Below, piece by piece: positions 45,938-54,765 of a stretch of 64,000 nucleotides of DNA. How positions within the stretch are numbered: the stretch's first letter is position 1; the number at the start of each line of letters is the position of its first letter. The stretch is from Rahnella aceris. GTDB lineage: Bacteria; Pseudomonadota; Gammaproteobacteria; Enterobacterales; Enterobacteriaceae. The position numbers were made by a program, and so were the translations under genes. The notes beneath the pieces are model-generated. The model did no database searches and had not been told where the DNA came from. It saw only the letters and a list, made by a program, of their open reading frames with translations. The stretch lies in assembly GCF_011684115.1 (NCBI RefSeq), contig NZ_JAADJV010000001.1, positions 992,001-1,056,000 on the forward strand. The letters are read 5' to 3'.

Positions 45938-46834
45938 ATGGCACTTCCACGCACCACACTTGAGCAGTGGGTGGTATTACAAACGGTGATTGAACAAGGA
46001 AGTTACGCGCAGGCCGCAGAGGTACTGAACCGCAGTCAGTCTTCCGTTAGTTATGCCCTGAGTGGATTACAGGAACGTCTCGGTCTGCCATTGCTGGAGA
46101 TTCATGGCCGTAAAGCGACACTGACGGAACAGGGGCGGGCGTTGCTGATGCAGGCCACGCCGCTGATTTCCGCCTTTTTGCAACTTGAGCACCGTGCCGC
46201 CGGGCTGAAAGACGGGACGCGCACCGAACTGAGCCTGGTTGTCGACAGTGTCTTTCCCAAATACCGTCTGTTTCGCGCACTCAAAAATTTTCAGCAGCAG
46301 TTTCCCGATACCCGTGTTCATCTGACAGAAATTCTGCGCGGCGAAAGCCTTAAGCAATTAAATGAACGATCAGCGGATTTATACATCACCACGCTGGCAC
46401 CGGAAAATGCGATACAGGGGCGCTTCCTGCTTGACGTGGATTTTGTGCCGGTGGCCAAAAGCGATCATCCGCTGATGAGCCTCACCGTTCCGCTGACTGC
46501 GCAGGATCTGGCGCGTTTTCCGCTGATTAGCGTGGCCGACCGGCACGCGCCGCGTGCAGAAAATGTGTCATCCGGCCCTGTTGCCAGCTGGACATTCACC
46601 ACCGTCGGGGCCGCGATGGAAGCCATTGCGGTGGGCGTGGGGTACGGCTGGCTGCCGCTGGAAAGTGTGGAAAAAGCGCTGGAGAGCGGTTTGCTCCGAC
46701 GACTGGAATTATCAGCCAGAACGGTGCGGCAAACGGCTTTGTATATGGTGATGGATAATGAATCGGAGCGGTTTGATAAAACGGTCAGCACGCTGGCAAA
46801 AAGCATTCTGACGGAGTGCGGTTTGCTGCCATAA
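45938..46834 (+). CDS. LysR-type regulator, probable activator of padC
   Basis: 298 residues. The winged helix WVVLQTVIEQGSYAQAAEVLNRSQSSVSYALSGLQERLGLPLLEIHGRKATLTEQG is standard LysR (coordinates about 45970-46130). The effector domain follows from about residue 95. It is transcribed away from padC across a 145-base spacer, the usual arrangement of a LysR regulator and its target. GGGAG lies upstream of the start. The effector is presumably a hydroxycinnamic acid, inferred from context. Confidence 0.88.
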   Translation: MALPRTTLEQWVVLQTVIEQGSYAQAAEVLNRSQSSVSYALSGLQERLGLPLLEIHGRKATLTEQGRALLMQATPLISAFLQLEHRAAGLKDGTRTELSLVVDSVFPKYRLFRALKNFQQQFPDTRVHLTEILRGESLKQLNERSADLYITTLAPENAIQGRFLLDVDFVPVAKSDHPLMSLTVPLTAQDLARFPLISVADRHAPRAENVSSGPVASWTFTTVGAAMEAIAVGVGYGWLPLESVEKALESGLLRRLELSARTVRQTALYMVMDNESERFDKTVSTLAKSILTECGLLP

Positions 46835-46856
46835 CGTTCTGGCAGCAAACCGTTTC
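46819..46856. terminator. Terminator hairpin between the LysR gene and eptA
   Basis: CGGTTTGCTGCC and GGCAGCAAACCG form a perfect 12-bp stem. The LysR stop codon lies in the loop, and TTTC follows on the plus strand. The T-run is weak. Confidence 0.6.
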
Positions 46857-46869
46857 AACAGGGGCGTGA

Positions 46870-48504
46870 TTACCTTTGTGATGTACGACAGGCTGCCAGA
46901 ATATCCAGTTGCGGATCACGTTCCGAGGTTTGCACGTCCATCGCGCTCAGCACGGTGTGGAACAGGTTATCCTGTGAAACGTCTTTGTTCACGGCATACG
47001 ATTTCAGGCATTGCAGATCAATTCCCTGCGCTTTCACATAACCGCTGGATAACCAGAACAGCATCGGCACGTGTGTCTGTTGCGCCGGTGCCACGCTGTA
47101 AGGCGTGCCGTGCAAATACAGGCCATTTTCACCCAGCGATTCGCCATGGTCAGAAAGATAAATCACGGCCACGTTGTACTTATCCTGATACTGCTTCGCC
47201 TTCTCAATCACCTGCGACACCGTGTAATCCGTGTAAAGCAGGGTATTATCGTAGGTATTCACCAGTTGTTCCTGAGAACAGTTTTCAATATCGCTGCGCG
47301 GGCAGTCAGGCATAAACTTACGGAATTCCTGCGGATAGCGTTTGTAGTACGTAGGGCCGTGGCTGCCGATCAGATGTAAGCCAATCAGCGTATTTTTGCC
47401 GTCAGGTTTGATGTCGTCATCGATATTCTGCATCAGCGCCATGTCGTAGCAGGTATCGCCATCACAGTATTTACCGTCTTTTTTTGTATCGATGGTGATA
47501 TTCGGCACACGGTCGCATACGCCTTTACAGCCTTCATCATTGTCTTTCCAGAACACCGAAACACCGGCTTTATGCAGGATATCCAGCAAGCCTTCACTGT
47601 TACGGGCGCGGTTGGCGTCGTAGCGGGTGCGCTTCATATTCGAGAACATGCACGGCACAGAAATCGCCGTTGCCGTGCCGCATGACGTCATTTTATTAAA
47701 GAACACCACGTCAGGAATAGCCTGTGTGTACTGATTAGTCGGTTTGGCGTAACCCTCAGATGACTGATTTTGCGCCCGCGCGGTTTCCCCAATCACCAGG
47801 AACACCAGATTTGGTTTCTGCCCCGGTTGCTGCACCAGTTTTGCATCGTTGCCAATAGTCTGGAACGGCATTTTCGGCGTGAAGTAACGGTGATTGATGT
47901 ACTGGAACGCGCTGTAGAGGTAGTTTGTCGGCACAATTTCCAGATTCAGGGTGCGGTTGTTACGGCCCACAGAGGCGTAATCTTTGTAAAAAATCCCGGC
48001 AATGGAGGCAACCACCAGCAATGAAATCACCATCGACACCAGACGGACACCGAGACGGCGTAACGGCGTTTTTTCATAGCTGACCGGTGTCAGGAAAAGC
48101 AAAATAGCGGGCAAAACGCCGGTGAAGACAAACCACAGTATCACTTTCAGATTCAGGTAAGACGACGCTTCAGCCGATTGCGTCTCGAGAATATTTTCGA
48201 TCATGCCGCGATCAAATACGACCTGGAAGGTCATCATCGCAAAACTGGCGAGGGCACTGACCGGCAGCACGATAATAAAGAACGGCTTAAGCAATGGACG
48301 AAAGCTGAAAGGGGTGAACACAAAGTTCAGTGCGGCAAACAGCGCAACCGGAATGCTCAGGGCAAAAGCCAGGTTGTACGCGGGCAGTGCATGTAAGATG
48401 TGATAAAAATGCAGCAAAATCGGCAGATTAACGATAAAGGTAAAATACAGGGTCAGCAGTAAAGTCAGCGTAAAGTAGCTAATCTTCGGAAATATAGAGC
48501 GCAA
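46870..48504 (-). CDS. eptA: Lipid A phosphoethanolamine transferase EptA
   Basis: 544 residues starting at a TTG (48504) with GGGAG six bases upstream. No ATG occurs until far inside. Five N-terminal membrane helices (to about residue 175) precede a periplasmic zinc hydrolase domain. The domain has VFLVIGETARAQNQ (metal Glu), the phospho-acceptor Thr in SCGTATAISVPCMFS, HLIGSHGPTYYKRYP (His) and YLSDHGESLGENG (Asp-His). Several cysteine pairs are present, as in EptA/MCR enzymes. It adds phosphoethanolamine to lipid A phosphates and lowers polymyxin binding. A PmrA-type box lies 90 bases upstream. Confidence 0.93.
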   Translation of the reverse strand: MRSIFPKISYFTLTLLLTLYFTFIVNLPILLHFYHILHALPAYNLAFALSIPVALFAALNFVFTPFSFRPLLKPFFIIVLPVSALASFAMMTFQVVFDRGMIENILETQSAEASSYLNLKVILWFVFTGVLPAILLFLTPVSYEKTPLRRLGVRLVSMVISLLVVASIAGIFYKDYASVGRNNRTLNLEIVPTNYLYSAFQYINHRYFTPKMPFQTIGNDAKLVQQPGQKPNLVFLVIGETARAQNQSSEGYAKPTNQYTQAIPDVVFFNKMTSCGTATAISVPCMFSNMKRTRYDANRARNSEGLLDILHKAGVSVFWKDNDEGCKGVCDRVPNITIDTKKDGKYCDGDTCYDMALMQNIDDDIKPDGKNTLIGLHLIGSHGPTYYKRYPQEFRKFMPDCPRSDIENCSQEQLVNTYDNTLLYTDYTVSQVIEKAKQYQDKYNVAVIYLSDHGESLGENGLYLHGTPYSVAPAQQTHVPMLFWLSSGYVKAQGIDLQCLKSYAVNKDVSQDNLFHTVLSAMDVQTSERDPQLDILAACRTSQR

Positions 48505-48594
48505 TGAAAACTCCCAACAGGGTGGTGGTAGCAGCGTTGATGTGAAGGAAACATAACGTATAGAAATGAATATCCAATAGAATATTCATCCAAG

Positions 48595-48611
48595 CTTAAG
48601 AAAGCCTTAAT
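48595..48611. promoter_or_regulatory. PmrA-type box upstream of eptA
   Basis: CTTAAG-AAAGC-CTTAAT matches the PmrA/BasR direct-repeat consensus (YTTAAK-N5-YTTAAK) in all positions, on the plus strand, 91 bases before the eptA start. An ATGAATAT/ATATTCAT inverted repeat lies between it and the gene. Either divergent gene (eptA or the lpxA paralogue) could be served. Confidence 0.6.
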
Positions 48612-48863
48612 CTACCTGTCATAAAATTTTCATTATGCAGCGTTTCCGAAAAGGTTCAGAAAATAAAAAAAATATAAGAGACCGCCTTTTCGATCCTGAA
48701 GCCTTATGCTGTGCCGTGTAGCGATGCGGATGTTCAACGAAACACTCCCCCTTGTTTAAACCTTTCTGAGTGCGTTTCCCTCCGCTCATTTTGATCTTTC
48801 CCTGATTATGCCTGTCCGGTTTAATTCACTACTGACTGCCTGCTGGCTGTCAGAAGGATGTTC

Positions 48864-49655
48864 GTGTTGATTTCATCTTCGGCCACAATTGCGGCCAGCA
48901 GTATCATAGAGCCAGGTGTCATTATCGGCCCGCGAGTGGTTATCGGGCCTTTCTGCTTTATTTCCGCCGGTGTGCAAATCGGCGAAGGAACACACATTTC
49001 TTCTCATGTCGTTATCAACGGCAATACCAAAATTGGCACGGATAACCAGATTGGCATGGGCTCATCCATTGGCGAGATCAGCCAGGATTTGAAATACGCC
49101 GGAGAACCCACCGGGCTGGAAATCGGCAATGGAAACCGCATTGGCCGCCACGTGACACTGCATCGCGGCACCGTGCAGGGCGGTGGTATGACCCGGATCG
49201 GGCACCTGAATGTGTTTGAAGGGGGCGTGCATGTCGGCCATGACTGTCAGATAGGAAATGCCACGTTTATCGGCGAACACAGTGCTCTGGCGGGGCATGT
49301 TTCATTAGGCAGTGATGCCCGGATTGATGCCCTGAGCGCGGTGCATCAGTTTTGTATTATTGGCACGGGCGTCCATCTCCTTGCTAATACCTGTGTGGTG
49401 CAGGACGTGCCGCCTTTTGTGATAGCGGGGGGAAATCGCGCGGTGCCGAAAGGGATAAACGAGCAGGCAACGGAATTTTGCCGGGCCGGAAAAGCGCAGC
49501 AAAATGTCATCCGCTATCTGTACGATTTGCTTTATCACCAGCCGGAATCGGTGGAACGGGTGAAGGGGGAAATTGAGCAGCTCAGCGCGGAATATCCGTT
49601 ACTGTGCCACTTCAATGCATTTTTCCTCGATTCAGCGCGCGGGATTATTCGTTAA
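48864..49655 (+). CDS. LpxA-like UDP-GlcNAc O-acyltransferase paralogue
   Basis: About 263 residues from GTG 48864. AGAAGG lies six bases before the GTG but abuts the ATG at 48858, so GTG is preferred. It has many hexapeptide repeats forming a left-handed beta-helix: ISSSATIAASSIIEPGVIIG, then NRIGRHVTLHRGTVQGGGMTRIG and GGVHVGHDCQIG (both LpxA histidines kept). The C-terminal acyl-carrier/helical region contains YLYDLLYHQ. It stands alone, not in the lpxD-fabZ-lpxA-lpxB cluster, and beside eptA. It may acylate a different sugar nucleotide or provide an alternative lipid A chain. Confidence 0.85.
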   Translation: MLISSSATIAASSIIEPGVIIGPRVVIGPFCFISAGVQIGEGTHISSHVVINGNTKIGTDNQIGMGSSIGEISQDLKYAGEPTGLEIGNGNRIGRHVTLHRGTVQGGGMTRIGHLNVFEGGVHVGHDCQIGNATFIGEHSALAGHVSLGSDARIDALSAVHQFCIIGTGVHLLANTCVVQDVPPFVIAGGNRAVPKGINEQATEFCRAGKAQQNVIRYLYDLLYHQPESVERVKGEIEQLSAEYPLLCHFNAFFLDSARGIIR

Positions 49656-49698
49656 CGATTTCACGGTAACCCTGCGGCTGAACAGAGGAAGAGGACTG

Positions 49699-50721
49699 TC
49701 AGGCTTCGAGTGCCAACAGGGCAAAGGTCGCCAGCCAGTGTTCGCCCATGTAGGTGCTGTCGAGATGGTTCAGCGCGCTGTGCAGATGGGCTTCTGCCGT
49801 CTGGCGCAGCAAGGCCGCACGCGGATCGCCCGCTGGCAGCGCAGAGGCCAGCGAACGCTGACACCAGGCGCGGCTGAGATTCAGTCCGTCCAGATGGCCA
49901 ATTTTACCGTCACTGCGGTCAGTGACCGTGGCGGGGGTGAAAAGCGTGGCAGGCTGACTGTGAGCCAGATCCGGCAGGAAACGGCCAAACCAGGTCACAA
50001 ATGCTTCGCCCGGCAGAACGCGCCGCATCAGTTCAGCCTCCATCAGGGAGGGTGACAGGAATTCATCACCGCCCGGTTCCCACGCCTGACAATGCACATC
50101 TTCCAGATGCCAGCGCAGCGCCGTTTCTTCGATCAGTTCTGCCAGTTTGTGATGCTTAACGCAGCGCGCATAATCAAGCGTTAATGCCAGTGCAAACGCG
50201 GTGTTGAAATGGCTGCCGACCCGCAGGGGATAGGTGGCTTTGGGCAAAAACTCACTAAAACTCTTTTCGAAGAACCGGCTCATCGGCGCCAGCGTTTTTG
50301 CCCATTCAGCAGCCTGCGGCAATGCCATCTCATGCAATTGCTGGCTCAGCGCCAGAAACCACGCCCAGCCATACGGTCTTTCAAATCCGGCATGTTGCGG
50401 TTGTTGCAGATAGGCCATTTCACCGGCGACATTTTCTGGCGTGAAATGCTGGCCGATCACCGCAATGATTTTTTCAGCTTCCGGTAATTGCGGAAAACGA
50501 TCCAGCAGGCGCAGCAATAACCAATATCCGTGCACGCAGGAATGCCAGTCATAGCTGCCGTAAAAGACCGGATGTAACTGGCGTGGCGTTTGCGCATCTG
50601 CCGCGCTGCTCATGGCATGCATGAGTTTGTTCGGGAATTCACGGGTTAAATGATTCAGCGCCAGTGAGGCAAAACGGGACGCCATCTCTGGCGTCAGGGC
50701 GGTACTTTGTTGCGTCGTCAT
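49699..50721 (-). CDS. DUF2891 protein
   Basis: 340 residues, soluble, with HPVFYGSYDWHSCVHGYW (about 50-67), GWAWFLALSQQLHEM, VGSHFNTAFALALTLDYAR, EPGGDEFLSPSLMEAELMRRVL and a closing MGEHWLATFALLAL. This matches DUF2891, an alpha/alpha-barrel-like family of unknown reaction with conserved His, Trp and Asp residues. It is third gene of an operon with two membrane proteins (DUF979, DUF969). A hydrolase acting on the imported compound is a reasonable guess but unproven. Confidence 0.85.
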   Translation of the reverse strand: MTTQQSTALTPEMASRFASLALNHLTREFPNKLMHAMSSAADAQTPRQLHPVFYGSYDWHSCVHGYWLLLRLLDRFPQLPEAEKIIAVIGQHFTPENVAGEMAYLQQPQHAGFERPYGWAWFLALSQQLHEMALPQAAEWAKTLAPMSRFFEKSFSEFLPKATYPLRVGSHFNTAFALALTLDYARCVKHHKLAELIEETALRWHLEDVHCQAWEPGGDEFLSPSLMEAELMRRVLPGEAFVTWFGRFLPDLAHSQPATLFTPATVTDRSDGKIGHLDGLNLSRAWCQRSLASALPAGDPRAALLRQTAEAHLHSALNHLDSTYMGEHWLATFALLALEA

Positions 50722-50733
50722 CGTCTTTCCTTA

Positions 50734-51684
50734 TCAGAAACGGAACACAAAGAAATACATAAACGCGGTATTCACCAGCAACAGCAATACACCGGTTTTC
50801 CACTGCGCTTTAATCACGCCATTCTTGTCCTGCAATTCGAGCAACGCCGCAGGCACGATATTGAAATTGGCCGCCATCGGCGTCATTAAGGTGCCGCAGA
50901 AACCGGACAACATGCCGATCGCGCCCATAATCGCCGGATTTCCACCCAACTGGTTGACGATGAGTGGCAGCCCGATCCCCGCGGTCATCACCGGGAAGGC
51001 GGCAAAACCGTTGCCCATGATCATGGTGAAAAGTGCCATGCCGAAGGTATAGGCAATCACAATCGCCAGCGGTGAGCCGAGCGGAATGATGTTTTTGACC
51101 AGTTCCGATACCACGCCACCGACCCCCGCCAGCGCAAACAGCGCGCCGAGTGCGGCCAGCATCTGCGGCAGAATTGCCGCCCAGCCGACGGTATCCATCG
51201 TCTGTCCTCCCGCTTTCACGGCTTTGACCGGCGAATCACGCAGCATAATCAGCGCCACAATAAAGGCCACCAGCGTGCCGAGTACCAGCGAAATCAGCGT
51301 CACGTTTTTGGCTTCCACCAGCGGCGTGTATTTCAGCGTCAGGGTGCCGATCAGGGTCACAATCGGGATCAGCAGGGCGGGAATAAACAGTTTGTTGCCG
51401 AAGCGTTTTGCCCCCGTTTCGCGTTTTTCGACCTGTCCGGGCTGCTCACTGTCTGATTTGCCTTTACCCAGTTTCCCGCTACCGGCAATGACCGCCAGTA
51501 AAATCGCCATACAGCCGGTCACGAAGTGCGGCAATTCAGCGCCAAACAGGAAAGTGACACCGTAAATGCCCCAGAACAGCGCGTTGACATAACGGCGGGA
51601 ATGGCTTTTATCGCGCACGTTGAAGAACGCATAGGCGCAGAACATCAGGCCCGCAAGAATATAAACAGTCTGCAGGTTAATCAT
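50734..51684 (-). CDS. DUF979 membrane protein
   Basis: 316 residues with about nine to ten hydrophobic segments: VYILAGLMFCAYAFF at the start, TVGWAAILPQMLAALGALFALAGVG mid-protein, MGNGFAAFPVMTAGIGLP, and GFCGTLMTPMAANFNIVPAALL. It pairs with DUF969. The two resemble split halves of a permease and often accompany peptidase genes in other bacteria. Its start overlaps the DUF969 stop by four bases. Confidence 0.85.
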   Translation of the reverse strand: MINLQTVYILAGLMFCAYAFFNVRDKSHSRRYVNALFWGIYGVTFLFGAELPHFVTGCMAILLAVIAGSGKLGKGKSDSEQPGQVEKRETGAKRFGNKLFIPALLIPIVTLIGTLTLKYTPLVEAKNVTLISLVLGTLVAFIVALIMLRDSPVKAVKAGGQTMDTVGWAAILPQMLAALGALFALAGVGGVVSELVKNIIPLGSPLAIVIAYTFGMALFTMIMGNGFAAFPVMTAGIGLPLIVNQLGGNPAIMGAIGMLSGFCGTLMTPMAANFNIVPAALLELQDKNGVIKAQWKTGVLLLLVNTAFMYFFVFRF

Positions 51685-52370
51685 TTCGCTGTACTCCCGT
51701 GATGAACGTCGAAGCGTTTAGCCAGCGAGCGGTCAAGCAGCCATAACCGTATAAAGTGGATAATCAGCGCAGCAATGGCGGTAGGGATCGCCCAGACAGA
51801 CAGATGCAGCGGTTCAACGTTAATGCCGTACTGTTCCAGAAAACCTTTGATCAGCAGGATAGATTGCACGGCAATGAAAATGTCTTCACCGAAGAACACC
51901 GCCACGTTATCGGCGGCTGCCGCGTGAGCACGGATTTTCTGTCGCACATCATTAGGCAAATCGCCGTATTTGGTGGTGGCCGCAGCTTCAGCCATCGGCG
52001 CTATCAGCGGGCGAACCATCTGTGCATGACCGCCCAGCGAGTTAAGCCCCAGTGCGGCGGTCATCTGACGCAGGAAGAAGTACAGCATCAGCACACGGCC
52101 GGTAGTGGCGGCATGCACTTTGGAAATCAGATGACGGGCCTGTTCTTTCAGGCCGCTGCGTTCGAGGATCGCGATCACCGGCAGTGTCAGCCAGATCAAT
52201 CCCATATAGCGGTTATCGGTGAACGCTTTGCCGAAGGCGCTGATGATATCGATAGTATGCATGCCGCCCGCCAGACCGGTAGAAATACCGGCCACGGTCA
52301 CCACTAATAAAGGATTAAACCGCAGTGCAAAACCCAGCACGACGATCGGAATACCAATTAAAACCCACAT
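51681..52370 (-). CDS. DUF969 membrane protein
   Basis: 229 residues with several hydrophobic segments. It opens MWVLIGIPIVVLGFALRFNPLLVVTVAG, then LIWLTLPVIAILERSGLKEQA and GRVLMLYFFLRQMTAALGLNSLGGHAQMVRPLIAPMAEAAA, the characteristic DUF969 stretch. It is first gene of the DUF969-DUF979-DUF2891 operon. The two DUF proteins together probably form one transporter, possibly for a small peptide or amino-acid derivative. Confidence 0.87.
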   Translation of the reverse strand: MWVLIGIPIVVLGFALRFNPLLVVTVAGISTGLAGGMHTIDIISAFGKAFTDNRYMGLIWLTLPVIAILERSGLKEQARHLISKVHAATTGRVLMLYFFLRQMTAALGLNSLGGHAQMVRPLIAPMAEAAATTKYGDLPNDVRQKIRAHAAAADNVAVFFGEDIFIAVQSILLIKGFLEQYGINVEPLHLSVWAIPTAIAALIIHFIRLWLLDRSLAKRFDVHHGSTAK

Positions 52371-52704
52371 ATTTTGTCCCTCAATAATGTTGTGTTTGTT
52401 TTATATTTTTAATGGATCTGAACAGCGCTATACGCGGGTAATAACTGTGTGTTATTACTTAGAATTAATGCGTATATAAAAGCGTGAGGCGGAAAGTAAC
52501 AAGCGTTAACGGTGAACGCAAGATGCAAAGGCCGGAGAGGTCATAGGAAATTATTCTATGAATCTGATGTTTAGCATTCTGACGAAATAAATAACTGGTA
52601 TGGAAATAGTGACTGGCGTATCTGACAGGGCGCGGGCGAAATAACAGAATAAATAACCCGGCCTGATGGACGGGTATAACAAAAAGAGAGGGGCTGGGGC
52701 GGGG
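52371..52704. other. Gene-free stretch upstream of the DUF969 operon
   Basis: 334 AT-rich bases between the DUF969 start and the queH stop. The DUF969 promoter must lie here. A short CATAG/CTATG inverted repeat is at about 52541-52560. No open frame with a ribosome site, RNA gene or terminator-quality hairpin was seen. Confidence 0.5.
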
Positions 52705-53364
52705 TTATTCGCCGTCTTCGTCGCCGTAATATTTCACACCGAGTTTGATTAAGTCCCGCCCCTGCGATTTACGGTGTAAGTTGCTGTCGCGCAGGGAATA
52801 AACACAGCCGCAATATTCCTGCTGATAAAAGCGTTCGCGCTTGCTGATTTCAATCATGCGCGCAGAGCCGCCTTTTTTACGCCAGTTATAATCCCAGTAA
52901 ACCATGCCCGGATAAGGCGCCGCAGCGCGTTCGCCACTGCCGGTAATTTGCTTCATGTCTTTCCAGCGGGAAATCCCCAGACAACTGGTGATGACGCTGA
53001 AACCATGTTCAAAGGCGTATAACGCCGTACGTTCAAAACGCATGTCAAAACACATGGTGCAGCGCACGCCGCGCTCAGGTTCATTTTCCATGCCCTTCGC
53101 CCGCGCAAACCAATTATCGGTGTCGTAATCTGCATCAATAAAAGGAATGCCATGCTGTCCGGCAAATCGCATGTTTTCTTCTTTGCGCAGAAGATATTCT
53201 TTCTGCGGGTGAATATTCGGGTTGTAGAAGAAAATTGTATAGTCGATCCCCGATGCCTGAATGGCTTCCATCACTTCGCCCGAGCAGGGTGCGCAGCAGG
53301 AATGCAGTAATAATTTATCGTGCCCTGCAGGCAGGCTCAGTTTATCGCGGATTAATTCAGACAT
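52705..53364 (-). CDS. queH: Epoxyqueuosine reductase QueH
   Basis: 219 residues of the DUF208/QueH family. It has [14 protein letters not shown] (adjacent cysteines, about 22-28), [36 protein letters not shown] (CxxC), [15 protein letters not shown] and [10 protein letters not shown]. The enzyme carries out the last step of queuosine synthesis, reducing epoxyqueuosine in tRNA, and is the non-orthologous alternative to QueG. It is monocistronic. Confidence 0.93.
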   Translation of the reverse strand: MSELIRDKLSLPAGHDKLLLHSCCAPCSGEVMEAIQASGIDYTIFFYNPNIHPQKEYLLRKEENMRFAGQHGIPFIDADYDTDNWFARAKGMENEPERGVRCTMCFDMRFERTALYAFEHGFSVITSCLGISRWKDMKQITGSGERAAAPYPGMVYWDYNWRKKGGSARMIEISKRERFYQQEYCGCVYSLRDSNLHRKSQGRDLIKLGVKYYGDEDGE

Positions 53365-53548
53365 ACTTTTCTCCAGACTCTCAGATTTTCTTTACGACTT
53401 TTTCAGGGGGGATAATAAAAGAACCTCCCCGCCAGTCAAAATTTTCTTAACTGTTTAACTTACCGGAGGATTGTGCGCTGGCGTTCAGTGCTATGATGTG
53501 ACCACGTCAGGGCAAAGCCCGGTGAACAGAGATTTAAGGATACAGGCA

Positions 53549-54559
53549 ATGCAGATTATGAGATCGAATCAAATTCGCTGGCTCAGTGTGTTGATTGTGA
53601 TGGGCGGGCTGTTACTGATTCTTCCTCTTCATTTACTGGCATGTTTTATTGCCGGTTTTTTAGTGTTTGAACTCATCAATGCGCTTACCCCGTACTTTCA
53701 AAAAATCATCAGTGGCGAACGTGCCCGCTGGGTGGTGGTGGCCATTATCGCGACCCTGGTGATCAGTTGTCTGACGCTGGCGATTGCGGGCATTGCGGAT
53801 TTTCTGATGGAGGATATGCGTAATCCGGTGGCGTTTAACGCCATGGTCTCGCATCTGCTGACTGACGCACAAAGCCGTTTATCGCCGGTATTACTGCATT
53901 ATTTACCGGCGAATATTGAAGAGTTGCAGCGCAGTTTCCTGCAATGGCTGCGTGAACATATCGTGATGATTCAGGCCGTTGGCAAGAATGCTGCCCACGT
54001 TTTCCTGACCATGATTATCGGTATGATCCTCGGTGCGATTATCTCGCTTCAGCAGCCGCGCAAGGGCGAACTGAACGCCCCGCTGAAAAAGGAGCTGTTG
54101 CAGCGGATGCATTTGCTGGGTGAAGCCTTCCGTAACGTGGTCTTTGCGCAGTTCCAGATTTCCCTGATCAATACCGTGCTGTCAGGTATTTTCCTGTTTG
54201 GCATTTTACCGCTGTTCGGCATTCATCTGCCGCTGGCAAAAACGCTGGTTGTCGTGACCTTCGTCTGCGGGTTGCTGCCGGTTATCGGTAATCTGATTTC
54301 GAATACGCTGATTTTCATCGTCGGCCTGTCGCTGTCGCTGTGGGTCGGCGCGCTGGTGCTGGCGTATCTGATCATCATCCACAAAGTGGAATACTTCCTG
54401 AATGCCCGCATTGTTGGCAGTCGCATCAAGGCGAAATCCTGGGAGGTTTTACTGGCGATGCTGATCTTCGAGGCGGCGTTTGGCATACCCGGCGTGGTCG
54501 CTGCACCTATCTATTACGCTTATCTGAAAAGCGAACTGAAAGAAGCGGGTCTGATTTAA
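53549..54559 (+). CDS. AI-2E-family transporter
   Basis: About 336 residues from ATG 53549, with AAGGA eight bases upstream. It has about seven to eight membrane segments, the family's central soluble region (residues 85-160), MIIGMILGAIISL and the conserved LPVIGNLISNTLIFIVGLS. The C-terminal VGSRIKAKSWEVLLAMLIFEAAFGIPGVVAAPIYYAYLK matches the AI-2E/PerM family signature (coordinates about 54415-54530). Members move various solutes or ions, and the AI-2 label is historical. Confidence 0.88.
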   Translation: MQIMRSNQIRWLSVLIVMGGLLLILPLHLLACFIAGFLVFELINALTPYFQKIISGERARWVVVAIIATLVISCLTLAIAGIADFLMEDMRNPVAFNAMVSHLLTDAQSRLSPVLLHYLPANIEELQRSFLQWLREHIVMIQAVGKNAAHVFLTMIIGMILGAIISLQQPRKGELNAPLKKELLQRMHLLGEAFRNVVFAQFQISLINTVLSGIFLFGILPLFGIHLPLAKTLVVVTFVCGLLPVIGNLISNTLIFIVGLSLSLWVGALVLAYLIIIHKVEYFLNARIVGSRIKAKSWEVLLAMLIFEAAFGIPGVVAAPIYYAYLKSELKEAGLI

Positions 54560-54765
54560 TCCTTTCTTAAAACGTGGCGCTTTGCGGGCAAAGTGCCACT
54601 GTTTAGTCTCTGCACAATCCCGCCTGAAAATCCTGAAATAAACAGATTCAGGCAAGTAATGGCGAGGATCGTTATATCAGTAAGTCATCTTAAACCGTCA
54701 TAATTTTGCGGTGCCTGCCTTTTCTGCGGGCATGAAGTATTCCGTAATCCAATCAGGAGATAAAA

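Noticed and set aside
48548..48591. ATGAATAT/ATATTCAT palindrome near eptA as a separate operator
   Set aside because: AT-rich and short. It cannot be distinguished from ordinary promoter sequence without comparison to relatives.
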